Part shown: positions 1-5,346 of the stretch, in pieces | Layout: the number at the start of each line of letters is the position of its first letter | Position numbering within the stretch: the first letter of the stretch is position 1 | Assembly: GCA_964501705.1 (NCBI GenBank) | Contig: CAZCUQ010000092.1 | Location: 1 to 7,130, forward strand | Source of the DNA: RGIG4694 sp964501705 | Lineage (GTDB): Bacteria; Bacillota; Clostridia; Oscillospirales; Ruminococcaceae | Direction of reading: 5' to 3' | Length of the DNA: 7,130 nt | The notes under the pieces: generated by a model | Databases searched by the model: none | What the model saw: the letters and a program-made list of their open reading frames with translations, nothing else | What the model was told of the DNA's origin: nothing | Translations under genes and position numbers: made by a program

Positions 1-1148
1 CTCATAACTTCGCCGACAGCGCGCAGCTGAGTGCCGAGCTTGTCCTCGGCGCCCTTGAATTTCTCAAAAGCCCATCTTGCGAACTTTATTACGACATAAT
101 CTCCGTCGGGAACATATTTGTCGAGAGTGCCGTATTTTCCGCACGGGATCTCGTCAAGGGTAAGACCGCACGCGAGCATTGCGGAAACAAGAGCGATCGG
201 GAATCCCGTAGCCTTTGAAGCAAGCGCGGAAGAACGCGATGTACGGGGATTTATCTCAATAACGACAATTCTGTCTGAAACGGGGTCATGAGCGAACTGG
301 CAGTTGCAGCCGCCGATAACTTCAACAGCTTCGACAATTTTGTATGAGTATTCCTGTAATTTTTTCTGTATTTCTTCGCTTATCGTAAGCATGGGAGCCG
401 AGCAGAACGAATCTCCCGTGTGAACGCCAATGGGGTCGATATTTTCAATAAAGCAGACGGTGATCTTATTGTTATCCGCGTCGCGGACGACTTCAAGCTC
501 CAGTTCTTCCCAGCCGCTTATGGACTCTTCGACAAGCACCTGTCCGACGATAGACGCCTGCAAGCCTCTTGCACAAACGACCTTTAATTCATCTACGTTG
601 TATACGAGACCGCCGCCCGCGCCGCCCATAGTGTAAGCGGGACGGAGAACAACAGGAAAGTGCAGTTTTTCCGCAATGGCGACAGCTTCCTCAACGCTGT
701 ATGCGACCTCGCTGCGTGGCATTTCGATATTCAGCTTCTGCATGGTGTGTTTGAATTCGATTCTGTCCTCGCCGCGTTCTATGGCGTCGACCTGAACGCC
801 GATGACCTTTACGCCGTATTTGTCGAGAACGCCCGCCTTGGAAAGCTCCGAGCAAAGGTTAAGTCCCGACTGACCGCCAAGATTCGGAAGAAGAGCGTCG
901 GGGCGTTCCTTTTCGATTATCTGTGTCAGCCTTGAGACATTCAGAGGTTCGATGTAGGTTATATCCGCGACATCGGGATCTGTCATTATCGTGGCGGGAT
1001 TGGAGTTGACAAGAACTATCTTGTATCCGAGTTTGCGGAGTGCCTTGCACGCCTGGGTACCCGAATAGTCGAACTCGCACGCCTGACCTATGATTATCGG
1101 ACCCGAGCCGATGATCATTATCTTGTTGATATCAGTTTTCTTTGGCAT
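1..1148 (-). CDS. carB: Carbamoyl phosphate synthase large subunit (N-terminal part, runs off left edge)
   Basis: The large subunit makes carbamoyl phosphate in the cytoplasm from ammonia (supplied by the CarA glutaminase), bicarbonate and two ATP, for pyrimidine and arginine synthesis. The 382 visible residues cover the pre-ATP-grasp region (about 1-125) and the first ATP-grasp, or carboxyphosphate, domain. Seen directly: GSGPIIIGQACEFDYSG near residue 14, GGQSGLNL at 91-98, R129, R169, G175-G176, E208, E215 and H243, all at E. coli positions, plus Q284, E298, N300 and R302, shifted by one residue; EINPRTSRSSALASKATG carries the metal ligands. Family length is about 1,060-1,075 residues, so roughly two thirds lies outside. 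The ATG at 1148-1146 follows an AAAGGGA ribosome binding site. After the ATP-grasp core the stretch around residues 335-365 (CGKYGTLDKY, FARWAFEKF) differs from E. coli, but I recall this type from other Clostridia. No carA lies upstream; murA does, behind its own terminator. Confidence 0.97.
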   Translation of the reverse strand, partial: MPKKTDINKIMIIGSGPIIIGQACEFDYSGTQACKALRKLGYKIVLVNSNPATIMTDPDVADITYIEPLNVSRLTQIIEKERPDALLPNLGGQSGLNLCSELSKAGVLDKYGVKVIGVQVDAIERGEDRIEFKHTMQKLNIEMPRSEVAYSVEEAVAIAEKLHFPVVLRPAYTMGGAGGGLVYNVDELKVVCARGLQASIVGQVLVEESISGWEELELEVVRDADNNKITVCFIENIDPIGVHTGDSFCSAPMLTISEEIQKKLQEYSYKIVEAVEVIGGCNCQFAHDPVSDRIVVIEINPRTSRSSALASKATGFPIALVSAMLACGLTLDEIPCGKYGTLDKYVPDGDYVVIKFARWAFEKFKGAEDKLGTQLRAVGEVM

Positions 1149-1183
1149 ATTACTATCCCTTTCCGTTATTAATTTACAGCTTT

Positions 1184-1203
1184 AAAACGGGAAATACCGT
1201 TTT
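1184..1203 (-). repeat. Short hairpin in the carB leader
   Basis: AAAACGG (1184-1190) and CCGTTTT (1197-1203) form a perfect 7-bp inverted repeat with a 6-base loop inside the predicted carB 5' leader, about 35 bases before the start codon. On the minus strand no U-run follows, so it is not an intrinsic terminator. I see no match to a PyrR-binding loop. It may stabilise the leader or be chance. Confidence 0.3.
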
Positions 1204-1226
1204 CGTTCAAAATACTCTTAAAGACT

Positions 1227-1255
1227 ATTATAGCATAATATGACAAAAAAATCAA
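1227..1255 (-). promoter_or_regulatory. carB promoter (SigA type)
   Basis: Read on the minus strand, TTGATT (1255-1250) is followed after exactly 17 bases by TATAAT (1232-1227), and TGC just before the -10 box gives an extended -10. Transcription would start near 1220, giving a leader of about 72 bases before the carB ATG. The murA terminator lies upstream, so this promoter explains how carB is transcribed independently. Confidence 0.75.
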
Positions 1256-1336
1256 CGAAAAAATGCAAACGGTTTTCGCCTGCGTTTTGTTAAGATTACA
1301 CAAGCAACGTAAAGAATAAATGAAATTAACGCAGCA

Positions 1337-1375
1337 TAAAAAGAAGCAAAAGACTCGTACTTTGTCTTTTGCTTC
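1337..1375 (-). terminator. Intrinsic terminator after murA
   Basis: A perfect 12-bp inverted repeat (1343-1354, GAAGCAAAAGAC, and 1364-1375, GTCTTTTGCTTC) has a 9-base loop and lies 18 bases past the murA stop. In the minus-strand transcript the stem is followed by UUUUUA (from 1342 downwards). On the plus strand no U-run follows, so it acts on murA only. Confidence 0.85.
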
Positions 1376-1393
1376 AAATAAATAAAAAAGATT

Positions 1394-2680
1394 TTATAAC
1401 GCGACCTTTCTCGCCGCGATACCGGGAACTGTTTTCTTGACGATATCCGCACCGAGACCGCGAAGCTTTTCCTCGATATTTTCGTAGCCTCTTTCGATGT
1501 GGTAGATATCTTCGATCTCGGTGACTCCGTGAGCCGCAAGACCCGCGATCACAAGAGCCGCACCCGCTCTCAGATCGGGAGCCGTAACGGGAGCGCCCAT
1601 AAGCTCCGTTACGCCTTCTATGACCGCGACTTTTCCGTCAACGGAGATATCCGCGCCCATTCTTCTGAGCTGATCGACATATCTGAAACGGTTGCTGAAT
1701 ATATCCTCAGTCACTATGCTTGTACCCTCCGCGAGACACAGGAGAGCCGATATCTGCGGCTGCATATCCGTGGGGAATCCGGGATGAACCATTGTCTTGA
1801 CGTTTGTCCTGACGAGGGGACCGTCAACGTATACATGAACGCTGTCGTCGAATTCCTCGACAGTCACGCCGATTTTTTCCAGCTTTGCCGTAATTGATTC
1901 AAGGTGTTTTGGGATAACGTTCTTAATAAGGATATCGCCTTTTGTGGCTGCCGCCGCCGTCATATATGTTCCCGCCTCGATCTGATCGGGAATTATAGCA
2001 TACGAAGCGCCCTTTAGACGTTTTACGCCTCGTATTTTTATAACATCGGTGCCGGCGCCCATGATATCCGCGCCCATTGAATTCAGGAAATTCGCGAGAT
2101 CAACTACATGAGGTTCCTTTGCGGCGTTTTCAATAACGGTAAGACCTCTTGCCTTTACCGCCGCGAGCATTGCGTTAATGGTAGCTCCGACAGTAACGCA
2201 GTCGAAATAGATTTGAGCGCCGATCAGGCTGTCCGCCTGAATATCTATCATTCCGTGATCGTTTGCACATTTTGCTCCGAGAGCCGAAAAAGCTTTGAGG
2301 TGCTGGTCGATGGGTCTGTCACCGAGATAGCATCCGCCCGGCATTGAAACTCTTGCGCGGCTGAATTTTCCGAGAAGAGTTCCGAGAAAATAATAAGAAG
2401 CGCGCATATGCTTTGCCATTTCATAAGGAACAATTGGTTCGGTGATCCCGGAAGCGTCTATTTTAACAGTGTGCATACCGAGGTAAGTGATCTTCGCGCC
2501 CATTTCGTATAATATTTTCAAAGAGATTGAAACGTCTCTTATAATAGGTACATTTTCGAGAATACAAGGTTCGTCCGCGAGAATAACGGCGGGTATAATA
2601 GCAACGGCGGCGTTTTTGGCACCGCTTATTTCAACTTCTCCTGTAAGGCGTTTTCCGCCCTTAATAATGAACTTATCCAA
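1394..2680 (-). CDS. murA: UDP-N-acetylglucosamine 1-carboxyvinyltransferase (MurA)
   Basis: MurA transfers enolpyruvate from PEP to UDP-GlcNAc, the first committed step of peptidoglycan synthesis, in the cytoplasm. The 428 residues match the full family length (about 420-435) of two inverse alpha/beta domains. Seen directly: K22-N23 in SGAKNAA; the catalytic loop MPGGCYLGDRPIDQH with the PEP-reactive cysteine at C117, the residue modified by fosfomycin, and R122; D305 in GFPTDMQPQ; and the C-terminal ERGYENIEEKLRGLGAD. The start is TTG at 2680-2678, not ATG: GGGAG at 2693-2689 sits 8 bases before it, and the upstream frame reaches a stop at 2707-2705 with no ATG. The protein begins MDKFIIKGG, as expected for the family. 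Many Firmicutes carry two MurA copies; whether this is MurA1 or MurA2 cannot be decided here. It appears monocistronic, with its own promoter and terminator. Confidence 0.97.
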   Translation of the reverse strand: MDKFIIKGGKRLTGEVEISGAKNAAVAIIPAVILADEPCILENVPIIRDVSISLKILYEMGAKITYLGMHTVKIDASGITEPIVPYEMAKHMRASYYFLGTLLGKFSRARVSMPGGCYLGDRPIDQHLKAFSALGAKCANDHGMIDIQADSLIGAQIYFDCVTVGATINAMLAAVKARGLTVIENAAKEPHVVDLANFLNSMGADIMGAGTDVIKIRGVKRLKGASYAIIPDQIEAGTYMTAAAATKGDILIKNVIPKHLESITAKLEKIGVTVEEFDDSVHVYVDGPLVRTNVKTMVHPGFPTDMQPQISALLCLAEGTSIVTEDIFSNRFRYVDQLRRMGADISVDGKVAVIEGVTELMGAPVTAPDLRAGAALVIAGLAAHGVTEIEDIYHIERGYENIEEKLRGLGADIVKKTVPGIAARKVAL

Positions 2681-2777
2681 TTTCTTTTCTCCCGATAAAA
2701 GGCATTACCTTTTTTATTTTACTTAAAAAACAGTAAATTATTGTAAAAAACGCATTCGGTTCTTTTAAGCATAATAT

Positions 2778-2783
2778 ATTATA
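2778..2783 (-). promoter_or_regulatory. Likely murA promoter, extended -10
   Basis: On the minus strand TATAAT (2783-2778) is preceded by TGT, making the extended -10 TGTTATAAT. The best -35 at 17 bases is TTTTAA (2806-2801), which is weak. The same 11-base string TGTGTTATAAT occurs in the promoter of the DUF1858 gene. The implied leader to the murA TTG is about 90 bases. Confidence 0.55.
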
Positions 2784-2967
2784 ACACATTCGGGCATAAA
2801 TTAAAAGAGTTTTCAAATAAATTATATAACATATTTTTTAAGGAAAAAAAGAGAAATGATAGCAATAATAACTAAATTTCATAAAAAAATTTTACATTTC
2901 AGATACATTGTAACCTTTCTGTGACAAATTTTCCCCGATTCGTGACACGTTTTGTAAAATATTAACC
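2784..2967. other. AT-rich divergent spacer between murA and mazF promoters
   Basis: No credible gene was found here on either strand. It is largely A/T runs. The only structure seen is near the right side: a 4-1-4 palindrome TACATTGTA (2904-2912), GTGACA at 2921-2926 and again at 2942-2947 (21 bases apart, about two helical turns), and the palindrome CGTGACACG (2941-2949) that includes the second copy. These could be protein-binding sites upstream of the mazF promoter, but no regulator is identified. Confidence 0.4.
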
Positions 2968-2996
2968 TTGAGGTATCCGGGCGAATAAAATATAGA
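2968..2996 (+). promoter_or_regulatory. Possible mazF promoter
   Basis: TTGAGG (2968-2973) and TATAGA (2991-2996) are separated by 17 bases; each matches its consensus at four of six positions. Transcription would start near 3003, giving a leader of about 145 bases before mazF. It is the best plus-strand candidate in the intergenic region, but a modest match. Confidence 0.4.
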
Positions 2997-3002
2997 AGGG
3001 AA

Positions 3003-3148
3003 TTTTCCCATAAGGAGAATATTTTCCGAATGTCTGTCAATAATAAGCACAGAAACAGATATCAGAACCTGTCCTGAAAAAATATGCGCGAAAATCCGCA
3101 CACTTCTTGTGAAGGCAGGTTCTCAAACAGGAAAGGAAGAATTGAAAA
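3003..3148 (+). promoter_or_regulatory. Long foldable mazF leader with a 15-codon upstream ORF
   Basis: The leader can form a branched fold: AGAACCTG (3064-3071) pairs with CAGGTTCT (3116-3123), extended by CC (3073-3074) with GG (3114-3115) across a bulged T. It encloses two smaller hairpins, TGCG/CGCA (3085-3088 with 3097-3100) and CAC/GTG (3101-3103 with 3109-3111). Before the fold, AAGGAG (3012-3017) precedes an ATG at 3030 that opens a 15-codon ORF, MSVNNKHRNRYQNLS, ending at 3077 inside the left arm of the long stem. Its first codons resemble the mazF start (TGTCTGT in both). Whether it is translated is unknown; the spacing of 12 bases from the ribosome binding site is long. Confidence 0.3.
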
Positions 3149-3508
3149 GTGTCTGTTAAAAGAGGAGAAATTTACTATGCGGACTTAAGTCCCGTCGTAG
3201 GCTCGGAGCAGGGAGGAATTCGTCCCGTACTTATTGTTCAGAACGATGTGGGTAATCGTCACAGCCCGACTGTGATAGCCGCTGCTATCACAAGCAGGTG
3301 TGAAAAGAATAAGCTTCCCACTCATATTGAGCTTCACGGTTCTTCATGCGGACTTTCCAAGGACAGCGTTGTCCTGCTGGAACAGATAAGAACCATTGAT
3401 AAAAAGCGCCTTAAAGAAAGAATGGGCGAGCTTGACAATACTTCCATGACAAGAGTAAACGATGCCTTAAGCGTAAGCTTCGGTCTCGGAAGCACAGCGG
3501 TTACATAA
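3149..3508 (+). CDS. mazF: MazF/EndoA-type mRNA endonuclease toxin, no adjacent antitoxin
   Basis: This is a type II toxin of the PemK/MazF fold, a sequence-specific single-strand RNA endonuclease in the cytoplasm that slows growth unless bound by MazE. The 119 residues closely follow Bacillus subtilis EndoA (116): VKRGEIYYADLSPVVGSEQGG, RPVLIVQND, KLPTHIEL and SVVLLEQIRTIDKKRL. The catalytic pair R25 (GGIRPV) and T48 (AAITS) is intact, so it is expected to be active. The start is GTG at 3149, chosen because AAAGGAA (3132-3138) sits 10 bases before it and MSVKRGE aligns with the family start. Bacillus mazF follows mazE; here the 468 bases upstream contain no mazE-like frame, and transcription ends at a strong terminator just downstream. 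The antitoxin must be elsewhere, or control is by another means. A TACAT pentamer overlaps the stop codon. Confidence 0.95.
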   Translation: MSVKRGEIYYADLSPVVGSEQGGIRPVLIVQNDVGNRHSPTVIAAAITSRCEKNKLPTHIELHGSSCGLSKDSVVLLEQIRTIDKKRLKERMGELDNTSMTRVNDALSVSFGLGSTAVT

Positions 3509-3515
3509 AACCGCA

Positions 3516-3551
3516 AAAAAACCGTCGGAGGATATTTCCCCGACGGTTTTT
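3516..3551. terminator. Bidirectional intrinsic terminator between mazF and nif3
   Basis: CCGTCGG (3522-3528) pairs with CCGACGG (3540-3546), flanked by a run of A on the left and T on the right, so the stem can lengthen to about 12 bp. The plus transcript ends in UUUUU (3547-3551), just after mazF. The minus transcript ends in a run of seven U, serving nif3. This fits the convergent gene order. Confidence 0.9.
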
Positions 3552-3559
3552 CAGCATAT

Positions 3560-3637
3560 CAGACTTCCTTGAAAACCGGCGTGACTGATGGAAAAAGATT
3601 TTGTCAGCAGGCGTGAGCCGGTTTCCGGGGAAGTCTG
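3560..3637. repeat. Long imperfect hairpin of unknown function
   Basis: Two 21-base arms, 3560-3580 and 3617-3637, are inverted copies with 18 of 21 matches (outer nine CAGACTTCC/GGAAGTCTG, inner eight ending ACCGGC/GCCGGT). The 36-base loop contains CTGA (3584 area) facing TCAG (3604 area), and GGCGTGA is directly repeated at 3578-3584 and 3610-3616, at the two loop borders. The right arm ends exactly at the nif3 stop codon. No U-run follows on either strand, and a good terminator already lies at 3516-3551, so it is not needed as one. As plus-strand RNA two of the three mismatches become G-U pairs. It could be a small mobile palindrome, an mRNA 3' protector or a structured RNA. Confidence 0.6.
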
Positions 3638-4390
3638 TTATACGGTTTTGATATAATCTCTGCCCGTTTCGGAAGTTTTAACGCTTAGGTCGGCGAATCT
3701 TTCCGAAAGAAGCTTTTTTGTTTTTTCAGCGAAAAGTATCTCGGTTGAGTAATGCGTGCAGTCAAAAACGGAAACGCCTTTGTTTTCGGCTTCGACTAAA
3801 ATATTGTGTTTTATTTCTCCCGTTACAAGCGCGGAGCTTTTTTCGTTTATTTCGTCAATAAGGAATCCGCCCGCTCCGCTGCAAAAATATATTTCGGTGA
3901 TATTTTCTCCCGAATCGGTATATTTTACATGAACGCCGAACGCCTCGGAAAGCTTTTTCGCAAGATCATCGGGAGAAATCTCGGAGCAGAACGCTTTCCA
4001 GCCGCATGACGGAAGTTTTTCGTATTTCTTCAGAGAAAGAGACGTTTCAAGCAGTTCAAATGCCGCCGTATTCGTTCCGCAGTCGGATCTGTCAGCGTTT
4101 GTGTGACAGCACAGCGCGGATATATTATTTTCGATAAGCTTATAAACTACGCTTTCGGAGGGAACGGATCTCAGCGGCTCGAAAATAACGGGGTGATGGC
4201 TTATTATCATATCCGCGTGAATATCTTTTGCTTCGCGGACGGTATTTGCCGTAATATCGAGGCAGGTGAGGACGTTTTTGACTTTTTTATGTCTGCTCCC
4301 CACAAGAAGTCCGCTGTTATCCCATTCCTCCGCTTCGGAAAAAGGCATTATTTCATCGAAAAAGTCGGTGATATCTCCTGCTGTCGTCAT
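3638..4390 (-). CDS. Nif3-like dinuclear metal centre protein (YbgI/YqfO family)
   Basis: This is a member of the NIF3/DUF34 family: toroidal hexamers with a two-metal site in each subunit. The cellular role is not settled; annotations as GTP cyclohydrolase I type 2 are family-based and uncertain. The 250 residues match the short form (E. coli YbgI, 247) without the PII/CutA-like insert of Bacillus YqfO (about 370). Candidate metal ligands are visible: H65-H66 in ISHHPVIF, D100 in HTNAD, and H223 and E227 in CTHYSTE; GEIKHN at 201-206 is the usual GDIxHH region. An EWDNSGLLVG motif at 22-31 is typical. The ATG at 4390-4388 overlaps the trmK stop as ATGA, and AGGGA lies 9 bases upstream, so the two genes are probably translationally coupled. 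The trmK-nif3 order is conserved in Firmicutes (yqfN-yqfO). Confidence 0.95.
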   Translation of the reverse strand: MTTAGDITDFFDEIMPFSEAEEWDNSGLLVGSRHKKVKNVLTCLDITANTVREAKDIHADMIISHHPVIFEPLRSVPSESVVYKLIENNISALCCHTNADRSDCGTNTAAFELLETSLSLKKYEKLPSCGWKAFCSEISPDDLAKKLSEAFGVHVKYTDSGENITEIYFCSGAGGFLIDEINEKSSALVTGEIKHNILVEAENKGVSVFDCTHYSTEILFAEKTKKLLSERFADLSVKTSETGRDYIKTV

Positions 4391-5070
4391 TTTGATTCTT
4401 CCCTTCGGTTAATTTCCGCCAAGATTCTTTCAGCGAGTGAAAAAAAGTATTCGCTTTTTTTCACGTCCGATTTTTTTATGCTTTCTGCGGTTTTCAAAGT
4501 TTTTCCGTATTTATATAAGGCGTATTCTCTTTCATCCTCGCGTGAAAAGTCCATGAATCCGATAATTTCGGTCACATCGTCAATTGAGGTGAGCTTTCCG
4601 TTTTTTTTGGCTTTTATCACGCTGTAGTGAAAATTCCTGTCTCTCACGGCTTTTTCGGATATAATTTCGTAGCCGTTACCGCACAAAAATCTTCGCAGGG
4701 TTTCCGATTTTGTCATGGGCTGAAGTATAAGATCAGCCGAAAACTCCGTTTTAACCCGACTAAGTATATCCGAGATAAGCTCTCCGCCCATTCCCGCGAT
4801 AACGATATCGGTAATACCCGCGGTATCGACGTTATCAAGACCGTCCGAGAGAACCGTGCCTATCCTGTTGGAAAGACCGTATCTTTCTATGTTCCTTTTT
4901 GCGGCTTTGAGAGGTTTTTCCCGTATATCGCAGGCCAAAGCGCGTTTGATCTTTCCCGAAAGAACAAGCTCGCACGGAAGATATCCGTGATCTGTCCCGA
5001 CGTCGCATAGATATTCACCCGAAACTTCCTCGGCNNNNNNNNNNCAGAGGGAAAGCCTTTTGTCAAGCAT
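4387..5070 (-). CDS. trmK: tRNA (adenine(22)-N1)-methyltransferase, interrupted by an assembly gap
   Basis: TrmK uses S-adenosylmethionine to methylate N1 of A22 in tRNA (YqfN in Bacillus), in the cytoplasm. It has a Rossmann methyltransferase domain: motif I DVGTDHGYLP at 23-32, the acidic ribose-binding D48 in ACDIRE, SDGLD at 75-79 for the adenine region, and IAGMGG at 91-96, the family's motif IV. A helical C-terminal region from about residue 150 (FSREDEREYALYKYGK onward) follows, as in the family. Length is 227 residues counting the gap. I chose the ATG at 5070-5068 (MLDKRLSL) because AAAGGA lies 8 bases upstream and LxKRL is the usual start; a longer frame begins inside the upstream gene. 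Bases 5035-5044 are N; the frame is kept across them, but four residues are unknown. It overlaps nif3 downstream by ATGA. In Bacillus sigA precedes this pair; here it is a DUF1858 gene. Confidence 0.95.
   Translation of the reverse strand: MLDKRLSLXXXXAEEVSGEYLCDVGTDHGYLPCELVLSGKIKRALACDIREKPLKAAKRNIERYGLSNRIGTVLSDGLDNVDTAGITDIVIAGMGGELISDILSRVKTEFSADLILQPMTKSETLRRFLCGNGYEIISEKAVRDRNFHYSVIKAKKNGKLTSIDDVTEIIGFMDFSREDEREYALYKYGKTLKTAESIKKSDVKKSEYFFSLAERILAEINRREESK
5035..5044. other. Assembly gap (10 N) inside trmK
   Basis: Ten N replace bases in codons 9-12 of trmK. The known bases on the minus strand leave TG as the first two of codon 9. A round number of N usually marks a scaffold join, so the true length may differ. 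Against B. subtilis TrmK the distance from KRL to DIG is 14 residues and here it counts 16, so about 6 bases too many may have been filled in. Confidence 0.95.
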
Positions 5071-5085
5071 AAGTACGATCCTTTC

Positions 5086-5120
5086 AAAAAGCGGGCGGCG
5101 CCCGCATGAGCGCCGTCCGC
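5086..5120 (-). terminator. Intrinsic terminator or attenuator between the DUF1858 gene and trmK
   Basis: On the minus strand a GC-rich stem (5120-5108, GCGGACGGCGCTC, with 5103-5091, GGGCGCCGCCCGC) has a 4-base loop. It pairs at 12 of 13 positions counting one U-G pair, and is followed at once by UUUUU (5090-5086). It begins three bases after the DUF1858 stop and ends one base before the trmK ribosome binding site GAAAGGA. I see no promoter between it and trmK, so trmK-nif3 probably depends on read-through or on a promoter further upstream. Confidence 0.8.
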
Positions 5121-5123
5121 AGA

Positions 5124-5324
5124 TCACTTGCCGCCGAAATGAGCGTTCAAAGCGTCTACAAGCTGTTTCGCGTCGGTTCCGTGAACCATGCAGGCCTCCG
5201 CGATAGTTTCGCCTCTGGAGGCGGGGCAGCCGAGACAGTGCATACCGATATCAAGGAAGAAGGGCGCGGTTTCGCCGTCCTCATCAAGGATATCGCCGAT
5301 AATGGTATCTTCTGTGATGATCAT
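5124..5324 (-). CDS. DUF1858 (hybrid-cluster-associated redox disulfide) small protein
   Basis: A 66-residue cytoplasmic protein whose whole length is one DUF1858 domain, the family also called the hybrid-cluster (prismane)-associated redox disulfide domain. The family signature is plain: MIITEDTIIGDIL at the start, then ETAPFFLDIGMHCLGCPASRGET, with the CxxC pair at C30 and C33, and VHGTDAKQLVDALN at the end. The cysteine pair suggests a redox or metal-binding role; no substrate is known to me. The ATG at 5324-5322 was chosen because AAGGAG lies 8 bases upstream (5338-5333) and the family starts here; a 19-codon in-frame extension upstream would cross the promoter and ribosome binding site and is rejected. 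A strong promoter lies before it and a terminator right after it, so it may be transcribed mostly alone. No hybrid-cluster protein gene is in the window. Confidence 0.93.
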   Translation of the reverse strand: MIITEDTIIGDILDEDGETAPFFLDIGMHCLGCPASRGETIAEACMVHGTDAKQLVDALNAHFGGK

Positions 5325-5346
5325 TTTAAAAACTCCTTTTCTTTGG

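Noticed and set aside
1149..1220. PyrR-binding or other riboswitch leader before carB
   Set aside because: The leader is short, no known riboswitch core or PyrR loop could be recognised, and there is no terminator in it.
1499..1897. 132-codon plus-strand frame
   Set aside because: It is the antisense shadow of murA, which has full-length family motifs on the other strand.
2892..3101. 69-codon minus-strand frame in the murA-mazF spacer, as a possible small gene or antitoxin
   Set aside because: It starts at GTG without a convincing ribosome binding site, has no family resemblance, and lies antisense to the mazF leader. An antitoxin would be expected on the plus strand before mazF.
3084..3188. 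34-codon plus-strand frame overlapping the start of mazF, as a possible antitoxin
   Set aside because: No ribosome binding site precedes its ATG, it is far shorter than MazE proteins, and its last 13 codons lie out of frame within mazF.
3581..3598. CTGATGG followed by GAAA as a hammerhead ribozyme core
   Set aside because: The conserved box is CUGAUGA, the required three-stem arrangement and cleavage triplet are absent, and the surrounding sequence forms one simple long hairpin instead.
4103..5010. Two plus-strand frames of 174 and 127 codons (4103-4627 and 4627-5010)
   Set aside because: Both are antisense to nif3 and trmK, which carry the conserved motifs; neither frame resembles a known protein.
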